Shown piece by piece: positions 46,599-54,816 of a stretch of 64,000 nt of DNA. The notes under the pieces are model-generated. The model searched no databases. It was given only the letters and a program-made list of their open reading frames with translations, and was not told where the DNA came from. Source of the stretch: Bergeyella sp. (GTDB lineage: Bacteria > Bacteroidota > Bacteroidia > Flavobacteriales > Weeksellaceae); contig SZYB01000002.1 in assembly GCA_030263285.1 (NCBI GenBank), forward strand, positions 248,001 through 312,000. Direction: 5' to 3'. Position 1 is the first letter of the stretch, and each line of letters begins with the position of its first letter. The translations under genes were made by a program, and so were the position numbers.

Positions 46599-46614
46599 AG
46601 TTTCACGTGAAACT
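46599..46614. other. parS-like ParB binding site, second of two
   Basis: AGTTTCACGTGAAACT is a perfect palindrome with 14 of 16 bases of the parS consensus; both differences are the symmetric outermost bases. The symmetry extends one base further on each side (46598-46615). It follows the mnmG TGA directly and lies in the 27-base gap before the methyltransferase gene. The core GTTTCACGTGAAAC is complete. Confidence 0.75.
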
Positions 46615-46625
46615 TATTAAAGAAT

Positions 46626-47444
46626 ATGAAAATAAAAGATCACTTTCTTACAAAAGAAATTTTCGAGATAAAGGATACAGAAATACCGGGAATAAAAAAA
46701 ACATTTCCTGTTCCTGAAGATTTGAAAAAATATTATAAAACAGAAAAATACATTTCTCACTATCAAGAAAAAAAAAGTATAAAAAATATACTGTACAAAG
46801 GAATACAAAGAATAAACAATAATTTTAAATCAAAAATTATTTCCGAAATTTTACCGAAAAAATCAAAAATTTTAGATTATGGTTCCGGTTCTGGCAATTT
46901 TATAAAACACATAGAAGAAAAATATCATGCCTATGCTTATGAACCTAACGAAAAAGCGAAAAAAACAGGGATAAACAAAGCAAAAAATACCAGATACATT
47001 AAAAACATAGAAGAAATACCAAACGAACACCTAGATTGTATTACCCTTTGGCATGTACTAGAGCACATAGAAAAGAAGGAAGAAATACTAAAAGTATTCT
47101 ACACAAAATTAAGAAAAGAAGGATACCTCATCATCGCTTTACCCAACTATTCTTCTTACGATGCAAAGAAATACAAAGAATATTGGGCGGCTTACGATGT
47201 ACCCAGACATATATGGCATATATCAAGAGAGGGCATGAAAAATATGATAGAGAAAAAAAGATGGAGGATAAAGAATATAAAACCTCTAATTTTTGATGCG
47301 TATTATATTTCTATAATAAGCGAAAAATATAAAAAAAACAGTCTTTTTTGGCTTAAAGGAGTTATTCAAGGAACAATTTCCAATTTTAAAGCACTAAAAT
47401 CAGGAAATTATTCCAGCTTAATATATATTATCCAAAAAAAATGA
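46626..47444 (+). CDS. Class I SAM-dependent methyltransferase
   Basis: Soluble protein of 272 residues with a Rossmann methyltransferase fold. SAM motif I is ILDYGSGSGNFIKHI (about 80-94); YEPNEKAKKTG follows, and WHVLEHIEKKEEIL with YLIIALPNYSSYDA form the later motifs. The YWAAYDVPRHIWHIS segment is typical of methyltransferases in Flavobacteriia with unknown substrate, often near lipid or surface genes. AT-rich codon use resembles the rest of the operon. A 36-bp palindrome lies in the gap before the convergent pgk gene. Confidence 0.82.
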   Translation: MKIKDHFLTKEIFEIKDTEIPGIKKTFPVPEDLKKYYKTEKYISHYQEKKSIKNILYKGIQRINNNFKSKIISEILPKKSKILDYGSGSGNFIKHIEEKYHAYAYEPNEKAKKTGINKAKNTRYIKNIEEIPNEHLDCITLWHVLEHIEKKEEILKVFYTKLRKEGYLIIALPNYSSYDAKKYKEYWAAYDVPRHIWHISREGMKNMIEKKRWRIKNIKPLIFDAYYISIISEKYKKNSLFWLKGVIQGTISNFKALKSGNYSSLIYIIQKK

Positions 47445-47479
47445 TAGATCTATTTTTTACCCTATATAAAAGGCCTAAT

Positions 47480-47515
47480 TTTTCAGCTAAAACTAAATTT
47501 AGTTTTAGCTGAAAA
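47480..47515. repeat. Perfect 36-bp palindrome between convergent genes
   Basis: The 18 bases from 47480 are repeated as an exact reverse complement up to 47515 with no spacer; the centre is AAATTT, and the arms carry CAGC. It lies between the methyltransferase stop and the pgk stop, where a two-way terminator is expected. No U-tract follows on either strand, because the T-run is on the 5' side of the stem. It may still end transcription in both directions. Confidence 0.8.
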
Positions 47516-47576
47516 GAATTAAATCACTGAGCAGAAAGGAAAATACAATTAAAAAACAGAATCAAAATAAATTTAG

Positions 47577-48770
47577 CTAGCGGATGATTGCAGAGACACC
47601 CGGAAGCTCTATTCCTTCCAGAGACTCAAGCATCGCCCCACCTCCTGTAGAAACGTAAGAAACTTTATTTTCAAAGCCATTTTGTTTTACAAAAGCAACT
47701 GAATCTCCTCCTCCCACAAGAGAATATGCTCCATTTTCTGTAGCTCTAGCAATACTCTCACCCAGAGCAAAAGTACCTTTGGAAAATGCGGACATTTCAA
47801 ATACTCCCACAGGACCATTCCATAGTATAGTCTTAGAATCCATAATTACTTTATCAAACAATTGTCTAGACCGCATCCCCACATCTAATCCCTGCCATCC
47901 CAAAGGAATTTTATCTACCGCTACTTCCTCCGTATTTGCCTTATTATCAAAAGAATCTGCTGCGATAACATCCAAAGGCAGAAAAACCTTTACACCAGTT
48001 GACTTCGCGTTATTTAAAACAGAAAGCGCAAGATCCAACTTATCATTTTCCACGACAGAATCTCCTACATTTCCTCCTTTTGCTTTAACAAAAGTAAAAG
48101 CCATACCGCCCCCGATAATCAAATTATCTACTTTGGACAAAATATTTTTTATAATTGTAATTTTCGTAGAAACTTTGGAACCGCCCAAAACGGCGGTCAC
48201 AGGTTTTTCCCCGGATAATAAAACTTTATCTATCGCTTTAAGCTCTTTCTCCATAAGAAAACCAAAAAACTTAGAGTTAGGGAAAAACCGAGCAATAACA
48301 GAGGTAGAAGCATGTGCTCTGTGTGCAGTACCAAAAGCATCATTCACATAAGAATCCCCTAAAGAAGCTAATTTTCTTGCAAAATCTACATTACCTTCTT
48401 CCTCACCCTTATAGAAGCGTAAATTTTCGAGCAATAAAATTTCTCCGGGCTTTAATCGGGAAGATTGGTCTACTGCAGCATTTCCAACGGCATCCCTTAC
48501 AAAAAGCATTTTTTTCTCTAAAATATTCTCTATCTGAGAAAAAATATTGGTAAAAGAAAAACTAGGATCAACAGAGCCTTTAGGTCTGCCCAAATGAGAC
48601 ATCAGAATTACAGAACCTCCATCACGAAGTATCTTATTAAGGGTGGGGATAACCGCCTCTATTCTAGTAGAATCAGTAATGTTAAAATCTTTATCTACCG
48701 GCACATTAAAATCGACACGTACCAATACTTTTTTACCGCTAAAATTATACTCGCCGATACTTTTCATCAT
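47577..48770 (-). CDS. pgk: Phosphoglycerate kinase
   Basis: Glycolytic enzyme that makes ATP from 1,3-bisphosphoglycerate. It has 397 residues; the first two codons are both ATG and either can be used. KVLVRVDFNVPVD (about 14-26) is the phosphoglycerate-binding start. HLGRPKG, ENLRFYKGEE and NDAFGTAHRAHAS are typical, GGSKVSTKI and VGDSVVENDKLD lie in the second half, and LVGGGDSVAFVKQ holds the nucleotide loop. TSTGGGAMLESLEG-like ending here reads STGGGAMLESLEG. It diverges from sodC across the 494-base AT-rich gap. Confidence 0.97.
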   Translation of the reverse strand: MMKSIGEYNFSGKKVLVRVDFNVPVDKDFNITDSTRIEAVIPTLNKILRDGGSVILMSHLGRPKGSVDPSFSFTNIFSQIENILEKKMLFVRDAVGNAAVDQSSRLKPGEILLLENLRFYKGEEEGNVDFARKLASLGDSYVNDAFGTAHRAHASTSVIARFFPNSKFFGFLMEKELKAIDKVLLSGEKPVTAVLGGSKVSTKITIIKNILSKVDNLIIGGGMAFTFVKAKGGNVGDSVVENDKLDLALSVLNNAKSTGVKVFLPLDVIAADSFDNKANTEEVAVDKIPLGWQGLDVGMRSRQLFDKVIMDSKTILWNGPVGVFEMSAFSKGTFALGESIARATENGAYSLVGGGDSVAFVKQNGFENKVSYVSTGGGAMLESLEGIELPGVSAIIR

Positions 48771-49264
48771 AAAAATTTTATCTCCGCAAAGATACTATTT
48801 TAAATAGGAGATATTTCTTAAAAAGGAAACTAAAATTTCCCACATACAAAATCAACCAATAACATAAACTACAATTAAGATTGATATTAAAAAGTAAAAA
48901 GATATATTTGTGTATGTAGTAATATTGTTAGATTGTGTATAACTAATTCTAATAATTTAATAACATGTACTTGTTACATTTTATCACAACATATCAACTT
49001 ATATAAAACTAGTATGTTACATAATAAATACACAAAAAATAGAGATTGAATAAAAAGATTTAGTGTTTAAAAGATACTGTGTAGAGTTGTTGTATAAAAA
49101 TTTCATAACATAAAAAATAGATTTTACTCAGGTAAGAAATGTTTTTTATATGCAAAAAAAACTAAGTTGGGCCAATTTATTTTTGCTTGTTTTTTTAATC
49201 GCTGACTGACATTTTTTTCACAATTTTATAACGGTATATTTTTAACCTAAAAAAGTTTGTTATT
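48771..49264. other. AT-rich 494-base gap with DnaA box, candidate origin or double promoter
   Basis: This is the longest gap that contains no readable coding relic. The stretch is very AT-rich, especially 48890-49130. It has a perfect DnaA box TGTGTATAA (TTATNCACA on the minus strand) at 48934-48942 and two weaker ones: TGTGTATGT at 48910-48918, and AAATACACA around 49026. The pgk promoter lies at its left edge and the sodC promoter at its right. A second parS-like site is 2.2 kb to the left. One strong DnaA box is not enough to call an origin. Confidence 0.3.
48787..48794 (-). promoter_or_regulatory. Likely -7 box of pgk
   Basis: On the minus strand the bases read TATCTTTG, an exact fit to TAnnTTTG, 16 bases before the pgk start. 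The spacing predicts a leader of about ten bases. No -33 TTTG was found at the ideal spacing. Confidence 0.4.
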
Positions 49265-49792
49265 ATGAAAAATTCATGGATAATTTTATGTGCAATGTTT
49301 ATACTAACTGCCTGCAACTCTGTTAAAAAAGTGAGTAGAGAAAAAGTGACAGAAAGGGTATATCCCATACAATCCAAAAGTGGATCTGAAGTGGAAGGAA
49401 AAATAATTTTAACTCAAGAAAAAGAAAAAGTAAGACTTAATGTAAGTGTTCGGGGTTTGCCTTTAGGGATTCACGCTATGCATCTCCATGAGAAGGCAGA
49501 TTGTTCTTCTCCGGACGGAAATTCTGCCGGTGGACATTGGAATCCCACAACAGAGAATCACGGAAAATGGGGACACGGAGAGTTTCATAAAGGAGATATA
49601 AGCAATATGATGGTGGACGGGAATGGAAAAGCCGAGCTTAGTTTTGCCACTACGGCTTGGTGTATAGGATGCAAAGATGATCGTCGTGATATACTGGGAA
49701 AAGCTCTTGTGATCCATGAGAAGGCGGATGATTTCAAAACTCAACCCACGGGCAATGCAGGCAAGAGGGTAGGATGTGCAGAGATCAAATAA
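49265..49792 (+). CDS. sodC: Copper/zinc superoxide dismutase lipoprotein
   Basis: Cu/Zn superoxide dismutase of 175 residues placed outside the cytoplasm. The N-terminus is a lipoprotein signal with lipobox LTAC (residues 14-17), so it should be anchored to a membrane. Metal ligands are seen in AMHLHEKADC, HWNPTTENHGKWGHGEFH and ALVIHEKADDF, and cysteines at DC and GCAEI near the end form the disulfide. Such enzymes protect against external superoxide, often from a host. It diverges from pgk and converges with the membrane protein at 49812. Confidence 0.93.
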   Translation: MKNSWIILCAMFILTACNSVKKVSREKVTERVYPIQSKSGSEVEGKIILTQEKEKVRLNVSVRGLPLGIHAMHLHEKADCSSPDGNSAGGHWNPTTENHGKWGHGEFHKGDISNMMVDGNGKAELSFATTAWCIGCKDDRRDILGKALVIHEKADDFKTQPTGNAGKRVGCAEIK

Positions 49793-49811
49793 ATAATTAC
49801 GGGGAGGTATG

Positions 49812-51218
49812 TTATCCGAAGAAGGAGTAAGCAAGCAAAACAGAGGTGATAATGCCTACCAAATCTGCGATCAGCATTGCAGTGACAGTGTATCGGGTGT
49901 TTTTAATTGATACAGATCCAAAATAGATGGCGATGATATAAAAAGTGGTATCGGAGCTCCCCTGCAAAATAGCCGACAGTTTTCCTTGGAAGCTGTCGGC
50001 TCCGTATAAAGACAGGGTATCTATCATCATGCCGCGCGCTCCGGAACCCGACAAAGGTTTTATAAGGGCGGTGGGAAGTCCGTCTACAAATCTGGGATCC
50101 AGTGAAAGTTTTTCTGCAGAAAATTTCATTCCATCAATCAAAAATTCGAATACGCCCGAAGTTCTGAGAAGGGAGATGGATACCAAAATACCCACCAGAT
50201 AGGGAATAATTTTGATGCAAGTGCCAAATCCTTCCTTGGCACCCTCTATAAAAGAGTCAAAAACATCAATTTTTTTATAGATCCCTCCCATAATAATGGC
50301 TGTAAATATAAAGAGAATAAGCCCGTTACTTAAGAGCTTACTCACTTCGCCAAGTTCTTCTCTGCTCAGACGGACAAGGAAAAAGGAGAGACTTCCAACA
50401 ATAGAAGAAATACCCAAAATGTACAGAAGGAGAACAGGTTGTAAGATGTTTATTCTCTGATAGAGACAAACAATAACCATTGCCGCCATAGTAGCACAAA
50501 AAGTAGAAAGAATACAGGGTAAAAAAATATCTGTAGGAAATTGAGATCCCATAGAGGAGCGTATTGCAATGATAGAAACGGGAATAAGAGTCATACCTCC
50601 GGCGTGGAGACACAGAAACATAATCTGAGAATTACTTGCCGTGTCTTTTTTTGTATTTATACTCTGCAAACTCTCCATTGCTTTGAGACCAAAGGGGGTA
50701 GCAGCATTATCAAGACCCAGAAGATTCGCGCTAAAATTCATAAACATATGTCCAAAGGAAGGATGCCCTTTTGGGATTTCCGGGAACAGTTTAGAGAAAA
50801 AAGGCTGTATAAGTCTTGAGAGAAATCTCACTCCTCCTGCTTTTTCCGCAATAGACATAAAGCCCATAAACAAAGCCATAACAGCAATAAGATTCAGACA
50901 TATTTTTACGGAAAACTCGGCTGTTTTTATTATCCCGTCAGCCTTTTGTATCTCATATATCGTAATTTCCTTTTTGCGCAGATCGGTCTTGTATTCTATT
51001 TTTTTACCTTGATAGAATTTTTTATCCTGATGAAATTCTTTTTTTTTTATGTTATTAGGAGAAGAAAGGGGGAGTTTCTTCAAGGTAATTGTATCCCCTC
51101 TTTTACCTATTACCATGTCACTAAAGATACTGTTATATCTTTCAGAACCAAGATATTTTACGCAAGCCACAAAAACGGAAATAATAATAAAGCCCGACCA
51201 AATCCTACTGAGAATCAT
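49812..51218 (-). CDS. Nucleoside-recognition domain membrane protein, fused SpmA/SpmB type
   Basis: Membrane protein of 468 residues with about ten hydrophobic segments. The sequence contains two related halves of the gate/nucleoside-recognition domain: MNFSANLLGLDNAATPFGLKA with SQIMFLCLHAGGMTLIPVS in the first, and IIPYLVGILVSISLL, MMIDTLSLYGADSFQGKLSA and LQGSSDTTFYIIAIYFG in the second. This is how SpmA and SpmB of spore formers look when fused, but the organism is not a spore former. The transported molecule is unknown. The gene is isolated on its strand, with the small 51292 gene upstream. Confidence 0.88.
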   Translation of the reverse strand: MILSRIWSGFIIISVFVACVKYLGSERYNSIFSDMVIGKRGDTITLKKLPLSSPNNIKKKEFHQDKKFYQGKKIEYKTDLRKKEITIYEIQKADGIIKTAEFSVKICLNLIAVMALFMGFMSIAEKAGGVRFLSRLIQPFFSKLFPEIPKGHPSFGHMFMNFSANLLGLDNAATPFGLKAMESLQSINTKKDTASNSQIMFLCLHAGGMTLIPVSIIAIRSSMGSQFPTDIFLPCILSTFCATMAAMVIVCLYQRINILQPVLLLYILGISSIVGSLSFFLVRLSREELGEVSKLLSNGLILFIFTAIIMGGIYKKIDVFDSFIEGAKEGFGTCIKIIPYLVGILVSISLLRTSGVFEFLIDGMKFSAEKLSLDPRFVDGLPTALIKPLSGSGARGMMIDTLSLYGADSFQGKLSAILQGSSDTTFYIIAIYFGSVSIKNTRYTVTAMLIADLVGIITSVLLAYSFFG

Positions 51219-51291
51219 AGAAAAAATTTTAGCGCAAAATTACGCAAAAACAGAAAGAAGAAATTCTCTTATATCTATCATTTATACCTGA

Positions 51292-51768
51292 TCAAAAATC
51301 CGGACCGGTGAATCTCTGGTCTTCAGTTTCACCGGGGTTTTTTATGGGTTTTATTTTTGACAGTTTATCTTCTAAGGGTTTAATAAAAAACCCGGACTCG
51401 AAAAATTGACGATGTATCCCCCCCAACATTTCAAAAAAAAGAGCCTCCCCCAGACTTGCGTTGTGACAAAATGTTGCCGCTTTTGTTTCTGTTTTGAAAA
51501 AGATCTGTGAGTACAGAAAAATAAAATTTTCAAGCCATATTTCTGTTTTTTTAGGAGAAGAAAATTTACTTCCATACATTAGTGTAATACAGGAAAAGAG
51601 ACTTTGTTCTAAGACGGTTACTTGTTTCCTCGGATAGTTATTAAAGTGTTTTTTGGAAAGGTTGAGAGTCTTGAAGCAAGAATAAAGACCACAGATGCTA
51701 AATAACGGGTGCTTTATAAGGTGTATAAAAAGAGAAAAAAGAGACCGTATACGCAAAAATGGAAACAC
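51292..51768 (-). CDS. Hypothetical protein, possibly an eroded DUF6973-like domain
   Basis: Frame of 158 residues, start not certain. The N-terminus FPFLRIRSLFSLFIHLIKHP is hydrophobic but not a clear membrane helix. It loosely resembles proteins of Chryseobacterium-type genomes at a similar position that carry a DUF6973-type domain with NAFRHALW and DLHNN motifs. Those positions here read VLEQSLFS and TFCHNASLGEALFFEM, so the likely catalytic or structural residues have changed. I judge it a diverged or decaying gene. It is followed by accD upstream on the same strand. Confidence 0.45.
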   Translation of the reverse strand: MFPFLRIRSLFSLFIHLIKHPLFSICGLYSCFKTLNLSKKHFNNYPRKQVTVLEQSLFSCITLMYGSKFSSPKKTEIWLENFIFLYSQIFFKTETKAATFCHNASLGEALFFEMLGGIHRQFFESGFFIKPLEDKLSKIKPIKNPGETEDQRFTGPDF

Positions 51769-51804
51769 TAGCTAAATACTGTAGAGAAAAATGGGCCCAA
51801 AAAA

Positions 51805-52659
51805 CTAATTTTTTGTATGCAGAAGATCTACCATTTTAGATAAAGTCGATTTTATTTCTGTTCTTTTTACCATAAAATCTATAAATCCTTTTTCCAACAA
51901 AAATTCGGCGGTCTGGAATCCCTCTGGAAGATCTTTTCCTATGACTTCTTTGATGACTCTGGGACCGGCAAATCCTATAAGTGCATTAGGTTCGGCTACT
52001 ATAATATCGGCAGTCATGGCAAAGGAAGCTGTCACTCCACCAAAAGTAGGATCACACAAATACGCAATATAAGGAAGCCTTGCTTCCGAAAGCTGGGCCA
52101 GTTTTGCCTGTACTTTTGCCATCTGCATAAGGGAGAAAGCCGCCTCCTGCATTCTTGCCCCACCCGATTGGCAAATAATCATGTAAGGAAGCCTGTTTTT
52201 TATGGAATAATCTACCGCTCTGGCTATTTTCTCTCCCATTACCGAGCCCAAAGACCCCCCTATAAAGGAGAAATCCATGCAAGAAACCACCATTTCTTTT
52301 TCGTTTACTTTCCCAGTGGCAGTTCGGATAGAGTCTTTTAGTTGGGTTTTTGTTTTTACTTCCTCTAGCCTGTCTTCATAGGATTTGGTATCCTTAAATT
52401 TTAGCATATCAATGCTTTCCACTTTAGAGTCCAGTTCTTTGTATTTTTCGTCATCAAACAAAATAGAGAAAAATTCCCTACTCCCTATCCTTACATGAAA
52501 ACCATCTTCCGGAGAAACATAACTATTGGCTTTCAGTTCATCGTACTCAATAATCTTTCCCGTGGGAGTTTTGTGCCATATTCCCCTTGGGAGGTCTTTT
52601 TTTTCCTCTGTAGAAGTGGTAATATTTTTTGCCTTTCTTTTAAACCAATCAAATGCCAT
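51805..52659 (-). CDS. accD: Acetyl-CoA carboxylase carboxyltransferase beta subunit
   Basis: Beta subunit of the carboxyltransferase that makes malonyl-CoA, the first step of fatty acid synthesis. It has 284 residues. The crotonase-like core has [41 protein letters not shown] (split as [13 protein letters not shown] and FSLMQMAK), [13 protein letters not shown] and IGFAGPRVI. The N-terminal four-cysteine zinc finger of E. coli AccD is replaced by [13 protein letters not shown] and [14 protein letters not shown] with no cysteine, as I recall for Flavobacteriia. It lies 24 bases downstream of fbaA on the same strand. Confidence 0.95.
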   Translation of the reverse strand: MAFDWFKRKAKNITTSTEEKKDLPRGIWHKTPTGKIIEYDELKANSYVSPEDGFHVRIGSREFFSILFDDEKYKELDSKVESIDMLKFKDTKSYEDRLEEVKTKTQLKDSIRTATGKVNEKEMVVSCMDFSFIGGSLGSVMGEKIARAVDYSIKNRLPYMIICQSGGARMQEAAFSLMQMAKVQAKLAQLSEARLPYIAYLCDPTFGGVTASFAMTADIIVAEPNALIGFAGPRVIKEVIGKDLPEGFQTAEFLLEKGFIDFMVKRTEIKSTLSKMVDLLHTKN

Positions 52660-52683
52660 AGTGTTTCCAAAATTTGTAAGAAA

Positions 52684-53754
52684 TTATCCTAAAGTGTTTA
52701 CATTATTAAGATTTTCAAAAGCACTGGATAATCTTTTTATGAAAGTTTCTTCTCCTTTTCTCAGCCATATTCTAGGGTCATAGAACTTTTTATTGGGGAG
52801 ATCTGCCCCCTCCGGGTTCCCTATCTGGGAGAGCAAATACTCAGATTTCTGTAATACATAGTCTCTTACCCCTTCGGTGTACGCATATTGCAGATCTGTA
52901 TCAATATTCATTTTTATTACCCCATATCCTATAGCTTCGCGTATTTCTTCCGGGCTGGATCCGGATCCCCCGTGAAATACGAAGTTTACGGGTTTTGGTG
53001 CAGTAGAAAATTTTTCCTGAATATATTTTTGAGAAGTATCCAAAATATTGGGTGTCAGAACTACATTACCCGGTTTATACACTCCATGTACATTACCAAA
53101 GGCAGCGGCAATAGTAAACTTATCCGATATTGTCCTGAGTCTTTTGTAAGTATAGGCCACATCCTCTGGTTGAGAATAAAGTTTTGAGTTGTCTACATCA
53201 CTGTTGTCTACCCCATCTTCTTCCCCTCCGGTTACCCCAATCTCTACTTCCAGCGTAAGTCCTACCTTTGCCATTCTCTCAAAGTACCGGCAAGAAAGAT
53301 CCAGGTTTTCTTCTAAAGGCTCTTCGGAGAGGTCAAGCATATGAGAAGAATAGAGCGTCTTCCCATATTTCCTATAGTGTTCTTCATTGGCCTCCAAAAG
53401 TCCGTCTATCCACGGGAGGAGTTTTTTTGCACAATGGTCTGTATGTAGTATTACGGTAGTACCATAGTCTTGAGCCAAAGTGTGGATGTGCTTGGCTCCG
53501 GCAACAGCTCCTAAAATTGCGGCTTTTTGATTTTCATTCGACAATCCCTTTCCTGCATTAAAATGGGCACCACCATTGGAAAACTGAATGATAACAGGGG
53601 CATTGAGCTTTGCGGCAGTTTCCATGGTAGCATTTATGCTACTGGACCCTATTACATTTACTGCAGGAAGAGCAAACGAATGCTCTTTTGCATACTGAAA
53701 AATTTCTGTAACCAAATTTCCTGTGGCGACTCCTGCTGGAAAAATTCTACTCAT
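52684..53754 (-). CDS. fbaA: Class II fructose-bisphosphate aldolase
   Basis: Zinc-dependent aldolase of glycolysis and gluconeogenesis with 356 residues. Family marks are FALPAVNVIGSSSIN at the start, VILHTDHCAKKLLPW with zinc and catalytic residues (about 106-120), EVEIGVTGGEEDGV, AFGNVHGVYKPGNV with a zinc histidine, FHGGSGSS and VIKMNIDTDLQYAY. The length and the DHCAKKLLPW pattern place it with the E. coli-type class IIa enzymes. nadK lies on the same strand, 87 bases upstream. Confidence 0.96.
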   Translation of the reverse strand: MSRIFPAGVATGNLVTEIFQYAKEHSFALPAVNVIGSSSINATMETAAKLNAPVIIQFSNGGAHFNAGKGLSNENQKAAILGAVAGAKHIHTLAQDYGTTVILHTDHCAKKLLPWIDGLLEANEEHYRKYGKTLYSSHMLDLSEEPLEENLDLSCRYFERMAKVGLTLEVEIGVTGGEEDGVDNSDVDNSKLYSQPEDVAYTYKRLRTISDKFTIAAAFGNVHGVYKPGNVVLTPNILDTSQKYIQEKFSTAPKPVNFVFHGGSGSSPEEIREAIGYGVIKMNIDTDLQYAYTEGVRDYVLQKSEYLLSQIGNPEGADLPNKKFYDPRIWLRKGEETFIKRLSSAFENLNNVNTLG

Positions 53755-53840
53755 AGTTTTAAAGATTGTTTTGTGATAACACTGGGTTTATTCTTTACAG
53801 AAGTAAGAATTGGCGGTAAAGGTAACAATTTCCTTTGGAA

Positions 53841-54704
53841 TTAGTTTCTTTGGTCTTGTCCCCAAAGGAGTTTTTTGCGAAGGGTCTGAAAAAAACTTAA
53901 ACTCTTGGGTTGTACAAGAGATAAATCGAAACCGGCATTTTTCAGAACAATTTCTACCTGGGTATCCAGATGTATCAGTCGAGAATCCAGAGAAAGAGTA
54001 TACTGTGGTACTCTGCTGTGTATTTTGAGACGTATTTCTACGCTGTTATCCAGTACGAGAGGACGCACATTGAGGTTATGTGGAGCAATGGGGGTGATCA
54101 CAAAATTTTTGCTGGAGGGCGAAATAATAGGTCCTCCACAACTCATAGAATAGGCGGTAGATCCCGTAGGAGAAGAAATGATAAGCCCATCACCCCAAAA
54201 TACATTTAAAAATTCTCCATCTATGTAAGACTCCACAGAGATCATGGAGGTCGTTTCCTTTCTTGAGATTGTGATATCATTAAGGGCATAAGGAAAAAAC
54301 AGCCCACCGGGGGATATTACCTCTATAACGTTCCTCTTACATATCCTAGGGGATTCTGTTAGGAGATCGTCTATTTTTGTCAAAATTTCTTCTTTGGTAA
54401 AACTGGCCAAAAAGCCGAGTCTTCCCATATTTACCCCTACCACCGGAATGCCGGTATCCTGTACAAACAAAAGCGAGTTGACCAGCGTTCCGTCTCCGCC
54501 GAAAGTAAAAAAATAGGCCACCTTATGTTTTTTTAAATCTTCTTTGTTAGAAAATGTCGTGCAGTTTTTTTTTGTGCCCATAAGATTTTCACAACCGGAA
54601 AAGAGCAGAATTTCTACCGACTTTTCATTGAGAAGAGTAAAAAAACGTTCCAGGTATTTTTGAGTACCCGAATCACTCTTTTGAGTATAGACAGCAACTA
54701 CCAT
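53841..54704 (-). CDS. nadK: NAD kinase
   Basis: Phosphorylates NAD to NADP. From the start MVVAVYTQK the protein has 287 residues; an upstream ATG at 54734 would add ten residues that the family lacks. The GGDGTLVNSLLF motif (near 71-82), VGVNMGRLGFLASF, and SPTGSTAYSMSCGGPIISP with the NAD-binding and regulatory residues are present. A box that looks like TAAATTTG lies on the minus strand at 54752-54759 and may be its promoter. Confidence 0.93.
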   Translation of the reverse strand: MVVAVYTQKSDSGTQKYLERFFTLLNEKSVEILLFSGCENLMGTKKNCTTFSNKEDLKKHKVAYFFTFGGDGTLVNSLLFVQDTGIPVVGVNMGRLGFLASFTKEEILTKIDDLLTESPRICKRNVIEVISPGGLFFPYALNDITISRKETTSMISVESYIDGEFLNVFWGDGLIISSPTGSTAYSMSCGGPIISPSSKNFVITPIAPHNLNVRPLVLDNSVEIRLKIHSRVPQYTLSLDSRLIHLDTQVEIVLKNAGFDLSLVQPKSLSFFQTLRKKLLWGQDQRN

Positions 54705-54751
54705 AAATTTTAGGAATGAATATTTCTTACGCAAAAAAAGTGATCACAGGA

Positions 54752-54759
54752 CAAATTTA
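54752..54759 (-). promoter_or_regulatory. Possible -7 box of nadK
   Basis: On the minus strand the bases read TAAATTTG, matching TAnnTTTG, 47 bases before the nadK start used here. No -33 partner at ideal spacing was found. Confidence 0.3.
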
Positions 54760-54816
54760 AAAAAATAAAAGGGGAGAATATCGGGAAGCTTTCTTTTAAA
54801 GAAAAAATCTCTACCT

